Source: CAYWQB01 sp964460785
GTDB lineage: Bacteria; Chlamydiota; Chlamydiia; Chlamydiales; CAYWQB01
NCBI GenBank assembly: GCA_964460785.1
Contig: CAYWQB010000002.1
Coordinates: 124,001-188,000, forward strand
DNA length: 64,000 nucleotides
Direction of reading: 5' to 3'
Position 1 is the first letter of the stretch. Each line of letters begins with the position of its first letter. Both the position numbers and the translations under genes were made by a program. This document shows positions 51,246 through 60,086 of the stretch, one piece after another. The notes below the pieces were generated by a model, which was not told where the DNA came from, did no database searches, and worked only from the letters and a program-made list of their open reading frames with translations.

Positions 51246-52712
51246 TTATTTCTTACACAAGTTTTCTAGAGGTTTATTCAAAGATTTTTGACTTTCATCA
51301 ATCGTGGATAACCTTCCATACCTGTCCTCAAAGCGAACAATGTCATCTTCACCAAGATATGAACCAGACTGTACTTCAATAAGCTCCAGCGGCACCATCC
51401 CTGGATTTTCAAGAGCATGCACTTCTCCTACAGGGATATAGGTAGATTCATTTTCACTGAGTAAAAATGTCTTATCTGCACAGGTTACTTTTGCTGTCCC
51501 TTTTACAACCACCCAGTGTTCAGATCGGTGATAGTGCATTTGAACAGACAACTTAGCTCCTGGATTTACTGTAATGCGTTTAACTTGATAACGTTCCCCA
51601 TGATCAATCGAGTCATACTTTCCCCATGGCCGATACTCCTCTCTATGAGCTTTACCCTCTAGCCGGTTTTGTTTTTCCAAAAGCGCTACTAGTTTTTTCA
51701 CACTCTGAGACTTGCTCATATCCGCTACGAGTACTGCATCCTTTGTCTCAATCACTATAGTGTTCTCTACACCGAGCAAAGCTACAAGTCTACTTTGGGA
51801 AAATGCAAGGTTGTTTTTAGACTCTTCTGAGATTACATCCCCAAAGGTCACATTACCTTCAGAATCTTTGTCACTATAGGCCCAAAGGGACTGCCAAGAA
51901 CCAATATCACTCCAGTCATCTGAAAAGGATACCATAGCCCCCTTACTCGTTTTTTCCATAATAGCATAATCAATAGACAAATCTGGAGCTTGTGCAAACA
52001 GATCCTCTGGGTAACGTGTAAAAGAAAGATCTGTATCACATTTATTATACGCTGCCAATGCAGTGTCAAACACATCAGGAGCATGTTGTTGAAGCTCTTT
52101 TAGATAGGTGTCAGCCATAACTATAAAGACTCCACTATTCCAATAATAATCTCCTGATTGAAGATACTTCTCAGCCAACTCTAAATTAGGCTTTTCTTTG
52201 AAAGATTGAATACAAAAAGCCTTTTCTTCTAACTGATCCCCCTTATGGATATAGCCATACCCAGTTTCAGGATGCCTAGGATGGATTCCCAAAGTGACAA
52301 TATAACCCTTTGCTGCCAACTTAAAGGAGTCTGTTAGAGAAGATCTAAGCTGTTGTTCATCTGCAAACTTATGATCAGAAGGCAATATAAGCAGAATAGA
52401 TTTTGGATCTCTAGCTTTTGCTGTAAAAGCTGCTAAAGCTATAGCTGGAGCTGTGTTTCTCCTACAGGGCTCAATCAAAATTTGACAGCCTCTCATGCCC
52501 AGAGCTCGAGCTTGGGACTCGACTAGAAAGCGCTGAGACTCATTCGTAACAATAATTGGAGTTTCAGAAGCTATTCTAGAGCTTATTAGCAAGCTTTCTT
52601 GTAGCAAAGTTTGCTCTGCTCCAAGCTTTAAAAATTGTTTAGCGTAAGACTCCCTAGAAAGAGGCCAGAGTCTAGAGCCGCTTCCTCCTGCCAAGATAAC
52701 TGGTACTATCAT
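51246..52712 (-). CDS. manC: Mannose-1-phosphate guanylyltransferase / mannose-6-phosphate isomerase
   Basis: 488 aa bifunctional type II enzyme making GDP-mannose. N-terminal transferase with LAGGSGSRLWPLSRESYAKQ and RNTAPAIALAA, VKEKP-like FKEKPNLELAEKYL. C-terminal cupin isomerase with PWGKYDSIDHGERYQVKRI and QMHYHRSEHWVVVKGTA carrying metal histidines. No GDP-mannose-modifying enzyme is present in this window, so mannose itself may be used, or downstream genes lie elsewhere. Confidence 0.94.
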   Translation of the reverse strand: MIVPVILAGGSGSRLWPLSRESYAKQFLKLGAEQTLLQESLLISSRIASETPIIVTNESQRFLVESQARALGMRGCQILIEPCRRNTAPAIALAAFTAKARDPKSILLILPSDHKFADEQQLRSSLTDSFKLAAKGYIVTLGIHPRHPETGYGYIHKGDQLEEKAFCIQSFKEKPNLELAEKYLQSGDYYWNSGVFIVMADTYLKELQQHAPDVFDTALAAYNKCDTDLSFTRYPEDLFAQAPDLSIDYAIMEKTSKGAMVSFSDDWSDIGSWQSLWAYSDKDSEGNVTFGDVISEESKNNLAFSQSRLVALLGVENTIVIETKDAVLVADMSKSQSVKKLVALLEKQNRLEGKAHREEYRPWGKYDSIDHGERYQVKRITVNPGAKLSVQMHYHRSEHWVVVKGTAKVTCADKTFLLSENESTYIPVGEVHALENPGMVPLELIEVQSGSYLGEDDIVRFEDRYGRLSTIDESQKSLNKPLENLCKK

Positions 52713-52781
52713 ACTTCTCCCCGAACTCTTTCAAACATTGCTACATATACTGACTAGCATGCCCTTAATAAACACTTGATA

Positions 52782-53432
52782 TCACTTATAACTTTTAAAA
52801 TTTTCTGTATTTAAGACTATATCTAATGCTTTTCTACAAACTTCCTCAAGACCTTTCTCTCCTGAAATCACTTGAAAACATTTAAGACTGGATAACTGTT
52901 GCTCTATAACTAGATTTTCTCTCTTAATTTCAGAAATGGTCAATTCTGGTTTTTGTGAAAAAATAGCTTCTGGACTTCTTTTCAAAAAGAATACTATGTC
53001 AGGTTTTGGCACAAAGAACTGTACTAATTTCACCAAAAAATTTGGTAAATGGATATACCCTCTTTGATAATAGAAATCGTAATAATATCTAGCAAAGATA
53101 GTCACCTCTGGCTTTTTCCTAAAAAGGAGCCCTAACTTGCCCAGAAAAAAATCAAATAAATTCCAAAGAAAAATGACTAGGGATTTTCCCAAACTATTAG
53201 GCTTAAATCGCATGCCAGATAAATAGTCACCTGGTACATGAACTCGAGAATTTTTTATCTGAACCCCAAACAGCCTGCACAACCTCTGTCTAATAGAAAA
53301 AATAGAGGGCAAGTATCCATATCTAAAAGCTTTTAAATACACAGGTCTTTCTTGTTCTTCTAGCTTTTGCTTAAGATATTCAGCAACAGAAGTCTTACCA
53401 CACCCATCTGGCCCAACAATTACAATCAGCAT
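52782..53432 (-). CDS. Thymidylate-kinase-like P-loop kinase
   Basis: 216 aa. Walker A GPDGCGKTS at 7-15 and the general TMK-like fold with a lid region, but the nucleotide-specific DRY motif is replaced by FARYYYDFYYQRGYIHLP, and the sequence is basic and aromatic. Not the housekeeping Tmk. Such kinases occur in glycan clusters without assigned substrate. A role phosphorylating a sugar, lipid or nucleotide-linked intermediate is possible. Directly follows the phosphotransferase-like gene at 53480. Confidence 0.65.
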   Translation of the reverse strand: MLIVIVGPDGCGKTSVAEYLKQKLEEQERPVYLKAFRYGYLPSIFSIRQRLCRLFGVQIKNSRVHVPGDYLSGMRFKPNSLGKSLVIFLWNLFDFFLGKLGLLFRKKPEVTIFARYYYDFYYQRGYIHLPNFLVKLVQFFVPKPDIVFFLKRSPEAIFSQKPELTISEIKRENLVIEQQLSSLKCFQVISGEKGLEEVCRKALDIVLNTENFKSYK

Positions 53433-53479
53433 AACTCCTCCTTACATACACTAGTGCCCATAATTTCCCTTTAAGACAT

Positions 53480-54463
53480 TCAATTTACCACCACTTCACT
53501 TAAAATCTTTGCTGGGAAAAAACCTGCAGCTACTAGATACGCCAAACCTAAGGTAGCGTCATCTTCAAAGTTTATAAATTTTTTCTTAAAAAGAGATCTT
53601 GAGAGAAGGGGCTTACTCTTTATTAACTTGTGGTGTCTTCCTAACCACCACCCAACTTGATCTGTAAGGTATGGAGCTCTCTGAGAAAACCTCTCCCAAT
53701 CGATTAAAAAATAGTTTTTCCCATTCCAGTAAACATTATGGGCCCCTATATCACCATGGCATGAAGAGAGCTTAACAAGCTCACGCTCAGACAAAATTTT
53801 ATTTACACATTTCACAAAGGCTTCATTATGCGAGTTTTTTTGCAAAGATTGCCACCAGCTTTGCCTTTTTAACTGAGCTACACTAAATACGCCTTCCCCT
53901 GGAAGCTGTAATTCAGCTGGAAGACTGCACACTTTTTCTTGCTCTATGCGCCTATAAGTGGAAGAAAAAGCTTTAGTAATAAGAAAAAAGGTCCCTTCTT
54001 CCGTGAAGCCATTGGAGACTATCTCAGGGAACTTAAACTGCAGTTCATTTTTCTTATTATTAAGCAACTGCAGTGCTTCTACTTCATTTTGAAGGTTGGC
54101 AATACAGTTTTTTTCTTTTGCATGCTTCAAAAATAAAGTGAGTGCCAATGTCTTGGTATCCAAAAAGAAATAATAGTCCCTATTTCTCTCTCTATCACCA
54201 GGTGGATAAGTGAATAATAAATAAGCTGTTTTCTTCATGCAGTCTGAGACAACATTTTGCAAAGATTGATCTAGCTGCACAGACTCAAAAAATAACTTAT
54301 TTAACCTGAGCATAAAAATCATCTGAACAAATCTATAGGCTAGAGCTCGCTTCCAAGAGTGTCGTGGATAGATTTTCAGCAAAGCAAGTTTTTGTGGTAG
54401 TGTTGCATCTGCACTCAGAGCACACACTAACCTACCTAGTAAACGAACTTCTTCAACCCTCAC
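53480..54463 (-). CDS. APH/choline-kinase-like phosphotransferase
   Basis: 327 aa. Kinase-like fold with the Brenner motif SSCHGDIGAHNVYW (catalytic Asp and Asn) and YFLIDWERF (metal-binding Asp), as in aminoglycoside phosphotransferases, choline kinases and lipid-A/core kinases such as WaaP/KdkA. EAYGCRVPL-like N-lobe signals are weak. In this glycan region the natural substrate is more likely a sugar or glycolipid than an antibiotic. It precedes the P-loop kinase gene in the same direction. Confidence 0.7.
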   Translation of the reverse strand: MRVEEVRLLGRLVCALSADATLPQKLALLKIYPRHSWKRALAYRFVQMIFMLRLNKLFFESVQLDQSLQNVVSDCMKKTAYLLFTYPPGDRERNRDYYFFLDTKTLALTLFLKHAKEKNCIANLQNEVEALQLLNNKKNELQFKFPEIVSNGFTEEGTFFLITKAFSSTYRRIEQEKVCSLPAELQLPGEGVFSVAQLKRQSWWQSLQKNSHNEAFVKCVNKILSERELVKLSSCHGDIGAHNVYWNGKNYFLIDWERFSQRAPYLTDQVGWWLGRHHKLIKSKPLLSRSLFKKKFINFEDDATLGLAYLVAAGFFPAKILSEVVVN

Positions 54464-54763
54464 TCTTTTTCTCCATCTTTAGAAGATCATAAAGTGTGCT
54501 GACATACTCCCTATAAAAAAAAATCTCAATATGAAGCTTTTGATATGTGTACAAAGTTAGAGTGATCTGCCTATATATAAAGGGAAATATGTTAAAAGGA
54601 ATTTGAGCCCCCTCAGCTACTACAGAGGAATGCAACTTAGCTCTCTAAGATAGGCCTTTAAAGCTCTCCTGCAGTTTATAGGGTACTTTTCAAGATTAAT
54701 ATTTTTTATTAACAACAACTTATGGTACAGAACTCTCCATAACATAAGGGCTGTAAAGCAAGT
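54464..54763. other. 300-bp divergent promoter region
   Basis: Gene-free stretch between two outward-facing glycan operons. It is A/T-rich, with tracts such as ATATTTTTTATTAACAACAAC near 54700. No perfect sigma-54 site, strong hairpin or DnaA box was found. It should carry promoters for both the GT2 gene (plus) and the phosphotransferase gene (minus). Confidence 0.4.
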
Positions 54764-55564
54764 ATGAGTTTAGATTTAGTAATAGGAATTGTCTCTCACA
54801 ACCATGATGACCTTCTCCAGAAAAACCCCTTACTAAAAGAGCATAGAAAGGGCTTACCCTTTCAAATTATTGTAAAAGACAATATTCCAAACCCTTCACT
54901 CAAGGAATTTTGTCAAAAAAAAAATATCGACTATGTTAGCGATGCTCCATTTTCTGGCTATGGACGAAATCATAACATTATTTTTTCGCATGCGAAAGCA
55001 CTTTACCCTCAAGCTAAGTGGTACTTAGTTTGTAACCCAGATATAATCATTACCCCCTCCACTTTAACCAACCTCATCAAAGCAATATCTAGAGAAAACA
55101 GCCCTGCTATTTATTCTATCCCTCTGTATAAAGACTCTAGCTTTAAAAAGTTAGATCACTCTATTCGGTGTTTTTACGGGGTACGCGGCTTTGTACACTC
55201 ATTCCTATTTGGACCTGCAAAGCTTTCTTATGCTTTTTCCACCCCAACGGAGAAGAGCCTGGTGGACTGGGCTTCTGGGGCTTTTTTGCTACTATCATTT
55301 AAAACTTATGCTCATATAAAAGGATTTGATGAAAGCTTTCATATGTACTGTGAAGATATGGATCTATGTCTAAGGGCTAAGTATAACCACAGCATACCAA
55401 CTGTGTTATTATGCAAGTTTAGAGCAATACATTTAGCTGCGAAGGCTAATAGGCGCATTTTCTCAAAGTCTTTTTGGTGGCACCTCAAATCTATTTGTCG
55501 TTATTTACCAAGGTACTACCGTTTTAAACTTTCTAAATTAATCATCTATCTCAAATCAATATGA
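54764..55564 (+). CDS. Family 2 glycosyltransferase (rhamnosyltransferase-like)
   Basis: 266 aa GT-A transferase resembling WbbL-type enzymes. LVIGIVSHNHDDL opens the fold, CNPDIIITPS holds the DxD-like metal site, and WASGAFLLL with GFDESFHMYCEDMDLCLRAK is the acceptor-side motif typical of dTDP-rhamnose users. dTDP-rhamnose precursors are made by the genes at 62116-64000, so rhamnose is plausible. It overlaps the GT4 gene by 4 bases (ATGA). Confidence 0.87.
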   Translation: MSLDLVIGIVSHNHDDLLQKNPLLKEHRKGLPFQIIVKDNIPNPSLKEFCQKKNIDYVSDAPFSGYGRNHNIIFSHAKALYPQAKWYLVCNPDIIITPSTLTNLIKAISRENSPAIYSIPLYKDSSFKKLDHSIRCFYGVRGFVHSFLFGPAKLSYAFSTPTEKSLVDWASGAFLLLSFKTYAHIKGFDESFHMYCEDMDLCLRAKYNHSIPTVLLCKFRAIHLAAKANRRIFSKSFWWHLKSICRYLPRYYRFKLSKLIIYLKSI

Positions 55565-56664
55565 ATATCCTTTTAGACAACATAGCATTCGAACTTCAAA
55601 AAGCTGGCGGTGTAAGCCTAATATGGAAAAGCCTACTTGAGTATTTTCAAAAAAGTGCAATCCCTTTTTCTGTGATAGAGGGACCTCACGCAAGCTCAAA
55701 CCTATTTCGCAAGCAGCTTACTCTCGAGAAAACCTCTATGATATCTGACAGGCCTTTACCGGTCCAATTACGAAGGTTCTGCACTGCGCCTATCCCTATG
55801 AGCTCTAATTATGACATCTACCATGCAAGCTACTTCCGGCAGCCTAAAGATACATCGATTAAACAGGTAGTCACTGTCCACGATATGATCTACCAACTAT
55901 CTGAAACAAACCCATTAAAACGCCTCATTCACTGTCATCAACAAAAACAGGCCATTAAAGCAGCTTCTCATATCATATGTGTATCCCAATACACCAAAAA
56001 TGACCTACTAAAAATATACCCTTGGGCAGGAGAAAAACCCATTACAATTATACATAATGGTGCCAGTGAAAGCTTTTTCCCAATCACTAAACCCCTTTCC
56101 CATCTCGAAATCAATGGTCATTACTTAGAAAAGAATAGCTTTATGCTTTTTGTAAGTAGTCGTCTATATAATAAAAATTTCCCTTTAGCCATAAAACTAT
56201 TAACTAGCAACTTAGCAAAAGGTCAAAGAATCAAACTAGTCTGTGTAGGAGGAGGCCCTTTTACCAAAGAAGAGAAATCTCTTTTTTGCAGACATAATCT
56301 TCAGCAAGATCAAATCATTCACCTTGGCAGACTAGAGGATAGTACTTTAAACAAATTATATAATCTTGCTCACTGCCTTTTGCTTCCTTCTCTTTTTGAA
56401 GGGTTTGGTATCCCTGCCGTTGAAGCCATGAGAGCAGGGTGTATAGTATTACCAGCTAAAGCAACCTGCATACCTGAAGTTATGGGACACTCTCCCTTTT
56501 TTTATGACCCTTTTTCCTTAAAAGAAGCTGAAAAAGCTCTGGAGCTATCTCTTGACCCTACAGTTTACGAACAGGAGCGTCTAAGAGGATTAACTCGTTC
56601 GAAGCTATTTACGTGGGAGCAATGCGCAAAAAAAACCATCGGGGTATATAAAAGTCTGATGTAG
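55561..56664 (+). CDS. Family 4 glycosyltransferase
   Basis: 367 aa GT-B retaining transferase. YHASYFRQP, VVTVHDMIY, HIICVSQYTKNDLL, and the nucleotide-sugar E(x7)E motif PSLFEGFGIPAVEAM near 281-295. Close in pattern to mannosyl/rhamnosyl transferases; GDP-mannose from ManC is one candidate donor. Translation coupled to the preceding GT2 gene. The flagellar flbD operon begins 115 bases downstream on the same strand. Confidence 0.88.
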   Translation: MNILLDNIAFELQKAGGVSLIWKSLLEYFQKSAIPFSVIEGPHASSNLFRKQLTLEKTSMISDRPLPVQLRRFCTAPIPMSSNYDIYHASYFRQPKDTSIKQVVTVHDMIYQLSETNPLKRLIHCHQQKQAIKAASHIICVSQYTKNDLLKIYPWAGEKPITIIHNGASESFFPITKPLSHLEINGHYLEKNSFMLFVSSRLYNKNFPLAIKLLTSNLAKGQRIKLVCVGGGPFTKEEKSLFCRHNLQQDQIIHLGRLEDSTLNKLYNLAHCLLLPSLFEGFGIPAVEAMRAGCIVLPAKATCIPEVMGHSPFFYDPFSLKEAEKALELSLDPTVYEQERLRGLTRSKLFTWEQCAKKTIGVYKSLM

Positions 56665-56779
56665 ACATGTTTTTTTAGATCTCATTAAGCATTCAAACTC
56701 CATATACAAATTAAATATTGGTCTCTTTATCTAAAAAAAACTTTGTTCTAAAAAGAAGATTTCTTATACCAAAAGCAAG

Positions 56780-56980
56780 ATGATTAAAGTTACGAAGTTG
56801 GACAACGAGCAGGTTCTTATTAACCCTGACAATATACTGGTGGTTGAGAGTGTAGGAGATACCTCTATTACGTTTCTCAATCGTCAGCAGCTCCGTGTTA
56901 AGGAAACTCCTAAAGAAATTTCCATCCGCTTTGTTGCCTATAAAAAGAATATCTCCTCTGTTTTGGAGCAAAAAGATTGA
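56780..56980 (+). CDS. flbD: Flagellar FlbD-family small protein
   Basis: 66 aa. Matches the small FlbD family found next to motA in spirochaetes, Firmicutes and others (not the Caulobacter sigma-54 activator of the same name). Pattern: MIKVTKLDNEQVLINPDNILVVE, DTSITFLN, LRVKETPKEI. Role in motility is poorly defined. Leads flbD-motA-motB-fliL-fliM-fliN; no sigma-54 site is seen in the 115 bases upstream. Confidence 0.88.
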   Translation: MIKVTKLDNEQVLINPDNILVVESVGDTSITFLNRQQLRVKETPKEISIRFVAYKKNISSVLEQKD

Positions 56981-56984
56981 AGTA

Positions 56985-56999
56985 ATCAGCTGAGCTGAT
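56985..56999. repeat. Perfect 15-base inverted repeat before motA
   Basis: ATCAGCT-G-AGCTGAT, 7-bp arms around one base, 30 bases ahead of the motA start. Too tight a loop for a stable RNA hairpin; could be a dimeric protein-binding site or chance. Confidence 0.4.
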
Positions 57000-57028
57000 A
57001 GAACAAGAACGTATGGGTTGTTGAGAAA

Positions 57029-57850
57029 ATGAAATTAGATCTTTCTACCATTATTGGACTTGTAGTCGGATTCGGCATGGTCATCATGGGAACCCTGATG
57101 GCTGCACAAGGAGAACTCTCTCTTTTTATGGCTCTCTATATCAACCAGCCATCTTCTGCTGCTATTACAATTGGAGGCTCGTTGGGGGGGATCATTACAG
57201 CCTTTCCCTTTAGCCGTATAAAAAAACTTGGAAAGCTCTTCTCTATTGCAACTAAAGAGAATACCCGCATCACAGCCTATGATGGACTGATTAAACAGCT
57301 CGTAGATTTCGCAACAGAAGCGCGAAGAAATGGGGTTCTAGCCCTAGATGCGAAACTAGAATCTATTGAAGATGAGTTTCTTAGAAATGGCCTTCAGCTA
57401 GCGATTGATGGAACCGCTCCTGAGCAAATTGAAGAAATTCTAGGCTCTGAAATCGACAATTTACGTTTAAGACATGGCATGAATCATGACATGATCCTGA
57501 AATGGGGGGAACTGGCTCCTGCCTTTGGTATGATTGGAACCCTGATTGGCCTGATTGCGATGCTAGCTAACCTATCAGATCCTGATGCAATTGGCCCCTC
57601 TATGGCGATTGCTCTTGTTACCACATTTTACGGAAGTATCTTAGCAAACATGGTATGCATCCCAATCGCCCAGAAACTACAAGTGAGAACGGATGAAGAA
57701 GCTTTGAATAGGGAGATTATTCTTAGCGGGATTCTTTCAATCCAAAGCGGTGACAATCCAAGAATTGTTGAGCAAAAACTACTTACCTATGTAACCAAAG
57801 AGGTTCGAAACTCTGTAATTAGCACTCATACTGAAGAACAGACAGCGTAA
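57029..57850 (+). CDS. motA: Flagellar motor stator protein MotA
   Basis: 273 aa with four membrane helices (about 5-25, 33-53, 170-190, 200-222) and a large cytoplasmic loop that contacts FliG. The proline-containing channel helix KWGELAPAFGMIGTLIGLIAML is conserved, as is the ITAYDGLIKQLVDFATEARRNGVLALD loop. With MotB it forms the ion channel that powers rotation. Three bases separate it from motB. Non-flagellar type III secretion systems do not need this protein, so it indicates a true flagellum. Confidence 0.95.
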   Translation: MKLDLSTIIGLVVGFGMVIMGTLMAAQGELSLFMALYINQPSSAAITIGGSLGGIITAFPFSRIKKLGKLFSIATKENTRITAYDGLIKQLVDFATEARRNGVLALDAKLESIEDEFLRNGLQLAIDGTAPEQIEEILGSEIDNLRLRHGMNHDMILKWGELAPAFGMIGTLIGLIAMLANLSDPDAIGPSMAIALVTTFYGSILANMVCIPIAQKLQVRTDEEALNREIILSGILSIQSGDNPRIVEQKLLTYVTKEVRNSVISTHTEEQTA

Positions 57851-57853
57851 CCA

Positions 57854-58672
57854 ATGCGAAAAAAACGAACTGAAAAAAGAAGCAAGACCCTTACCGCCCC
57901 ATTTTTCTTACTGACATTTGGGGATATGATGACGCTTATCCTCACTTTTTTTGTGCTACTGTTTTCTGTTTCTACCCTTGAAGTTGTTAAATTTCAGGCT
58001 CAAATTGGAGCAATTCAAGGAGCTCTTGGTATCTCTGAATTTTACTCTCATGCTCCTATGCAAAAGGAGCTCCCCGCTCCTGCTGTAAAGGTAAATGCTA
58101 AAAAAACCACCCAGTCACCTGTTCGCCCTACGACCCGCTCCCCCCATTCTGACTTTAAACGTGTTGACCTCACAGAACCTGTACAGCATGATGACAATGA
58201 AAAGATAAAAAAGATCCAATCTATTGGCATTCAAGGCAATATAGAAGTCAACCTGTTCAAAGATCAAATTGTTCTTGTGCTACCGAGCTTTGGTATCTTT
58301 AAAAAGGGAGCCTACAAAATTGATGCCGACTCCCCACAGGTAAGAGAAGCTCTTCCTTTATATGATGAGCTCAGCAAACAAATTGCAGCTCTCACTGACT
58401 ATGAAGTCTCTTTTATTGGCCATACTGACTCTGCTCCCCTGATACCTCGGCCTGGTGTTCTTTTCCCTCGGAATAACATGGAGCTTGGCTTCATGCGTGC
58501 GCTATCTATGTATGAGTTTTTCTTCGAAAAAAACTTACCTGACAAGTCCAGATTAACATTCGCCTCTCAAGGCGACTATGCACCCATTATACCCGATATC
58601 CACCTTGACTCAGCACGACGGAGAAACCGTAGAGTCGAGATAGTGCTTAAAAAGATTGTTACTCAGCAGTAA
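57854..58672 (+). CDS. motB: Flagellar motor stator protein MotB
   Basis: 272 aa. One transmembrane helix with the ion-binding aspartate Asp24 in FLLTFGDMMTLILTFFVLLFS, then a linker and a C-terminal OmpA-like peptidoglycan-binding domain (VSFIGHTDSAPL, MRALSMYEFFFE, LTFASQGDYAPI, RRRNRRVEIVL). It anchors the stator to the wall; that implies at least some peptidoglycan, which is of note for Chlamydiae. The in-frame 3' end overlaps nothing once fliL starts at 58683. Confidence 0.95.
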   Translation: MRKKRTEKRSKTLTAPFFLLTFGDMMTLILTFFVLLFSVSTLEVVKFQAQIGAIQGALGISEFYSHAPMQKELPAPAVKVNAKKTTQSPVRPTTRSPHSDFKRVDLTEPVQHDDNEKIKKIQSIGIQGNIEVNLFKDQIVLVLPSFGIFKKGAYKIDADSPQVREALPLYDELSKQIAALTDYEVSFIGHTDSAPLIPRPGVLFPRNNMELGFMRALSMYEFFFEKNLPDKSRLTFASQGDYAPIIPDIHLDSARRRNRRVEIVLKKIVTQQ

Positions 58673-58682
58673 GGAGCAGAGG

Positions 58683-59165
58683 ATGGCAGAAAACACTTCT
58701 TCCCCAATAACCAAAGTCCTAATCACAATTATTGTTGTGCTACTTATTGCTTTCGGAGGCTACTACTACATGTCTATGGGAAACTCCCCTAGCAGCCAAA
58801 CAACTTCTCAGAAAACATTTGTTCAAGTCAGCTACCCAGAAAAAATCTACCAGTTACAAGATGGTTCTTACTTACGCCTTGGCTTTGCTATTCTTGTTGC
58901 TAAGGATCAAGAAGATGAAGCAGAAGAGATTTTAACAGAGGATAAAGTTCATGTTGTTGCAGATGGCATCAACATGATTGTTGGAGATATGGGTCAAGAC
59001 GATCTTATTAATGGAGCGCATAAGCGAGAAGCTTTCGCTGCTGAAATCAAGAAAATGCTTGAGAAGGATGTATTTCACTCCTACAATGCAGCGCAAAGGG
59101 ATCCTGCGGATCGGATTGAGATTAAGGATGTTTTAATCCATCAATTTGTTACGCAACAAAACTAG
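58683..59165 (+). CDS. fliL: Flagellar basal-body-associated protein FliL
   Basis: 160 aa from ATG 58683, with AAGGAG at 10 bases upstream. One N-terminal membrane helix (VLITIIVVLLIAFGGYYYM) and a periplasmic domain containing YLRLGFAILVAKDQ and the C-terminal IEIKDVLIHQFVTQ. FliL supports stator function. Lies between motB and fliM as in many flagellar operons. Confidence 0.85.
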   Translation: MAENTSSPITKVLITIIVVLLIAFGGYYYMSMGNSPSSQTTSQKTFVQVSYPEKIYQLQDGSYLRLGFAILVAKDQEDEAEEILTEDKVHVVADGINMIVGDMGQDDLINGAHKREAFAAEIKKMLEKDVFHSYNAAQRDPADRIEIKDVLIHQFVTQQN

Positions 59166-59177
59166 AGGCAGCACCCC

Positions 59178-60086
59178 GTGGTAACAGAAGCAGAAAAAAA
59201 CATCGCTCCCTACGACTTCACGCAGCCCAACCATCTACCGAGCCAGCAAAAATCCACACTTCAAGTCATCTTTGAGGAGTTTGCTGGTAAAGCCAAAAAC
59301 CGCCTTTATACACTGATGAAGGAAGAGGCCTCTATTAGCCTAGAAGGGCTAAGCGAGCGAGGCTACACAGATTATATCGAGGCTATCTCACAACCTGCAG
59401 CCATTGCTACAGTTGATATGCCCCCCTTAAATGGCTTTTCCCTGATTAGCATTCAAGGATCTATCGCTTTTGCATTAGTCAACCGCATGCTTGGTGGAGA
59501 AGGATTAGCAGAGACCCCTACTAGAGGGTTTTCAGACCTTGAAATGGCAGCCTTGAAAAAGGCTTTTTCCTCATTACTTGTGGAGCTGGAAGCAGCCTGG
59601 GCGAGCACAATTAAGGTTACATTCAACCTTTATGATACAGAATCTAATCCCTCTTTTGTTCGCTGCATATCTCCTCAAGAAACATGCGTAGTCGCTAACT
59701 TTAACTTAAAAGTTGGAGATACTACAGGCCAGCTCTCTTTCTGCCTGCCTGTCACAAGTCTTGAGCCTATCCTACCTAAGCTTGGTGGGCAGCAATGGCA
59801 AAAGCTTCCGGGCAAAGTCATGCAAGAGATAGAAGAAGCACACAAAAGAAACTTCCTACAGATGAATGTTGAATTGAAAGCAGTGCTAGGCACCACAGTT
59901 CTAACTGTAGCTGATGTGCTAGCTCTGCAAGAAGAGGACATTCTTCCTCTTGATCAAAGAGCTAAAGAGCCTATTTCTATAGAAATTGAAGGCTCTCCAA
60001 AATTTAAGGGTCATGTAGGCCTAGTTGGTAAATTCCGCGGTATTTCGATTCAAGAAGAGCTCCACAAAGGAGAAGCTCATGGATAA
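59178..60086 (+). CDS. fliM: Flagellar motor switch protein FliM
   Basis: 302 aa, GTG start. Middle CheC-like domain (about 45-200) with ISIQGSIAFALVNRMLGGEG, then a C-terminal SpoA domain (about 225-295) with VELKAVLGTTVLTVADVLALQEEDILPLDQRAKEPI. It forms the C-ring with FliG and FliN. A CheY-binding N-terminal peptide is not obvious, leaving open whether chemotaxis control exists. Overlaps fliN by 8 bases. Confidence 0.93.
   Translation: MVTEAEKNIAPYDFTQPNHLPSQQKSTLQVIFEEFAGKAKNRLYTLMKEEASISLEGLSERGYTDYIEAISQPAAIATVDMPPLNGFSLISIQGSIAFALVNRMLGGEGLAETPTRGFSDLEMAALKKAFSSLLVELEAAWASTIKVTFNLYDTESNPSFVRCISPQETCVVANFNLKVGDTTGQLSFCLPVTSLEPILPKLGGQQWQKLPGKVMQEIEEAHKRNFLQMNVELKAVLGTTVLTVADVLALQEEDILPLDQRAKEPISIEIEGSPKFKGHVGLVGKFRGISIQEELHKGEAHG

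Noticed and set aside
53480..54463. Aminoglycoside resistance gene.
   Set aside because: HGDxxxxN and IDWE are shared by many kinases; position in a glycan operon and weak N-lobe similarity give no support for antibiotic modification.
56985..56999. Inverted repeat before motA read as a terminator of flbD or a regulator site.
   Set aside because: Loop of one base and no T-run, so not a terminator; a 7-bp palindrome alone is too common to claim an operator.
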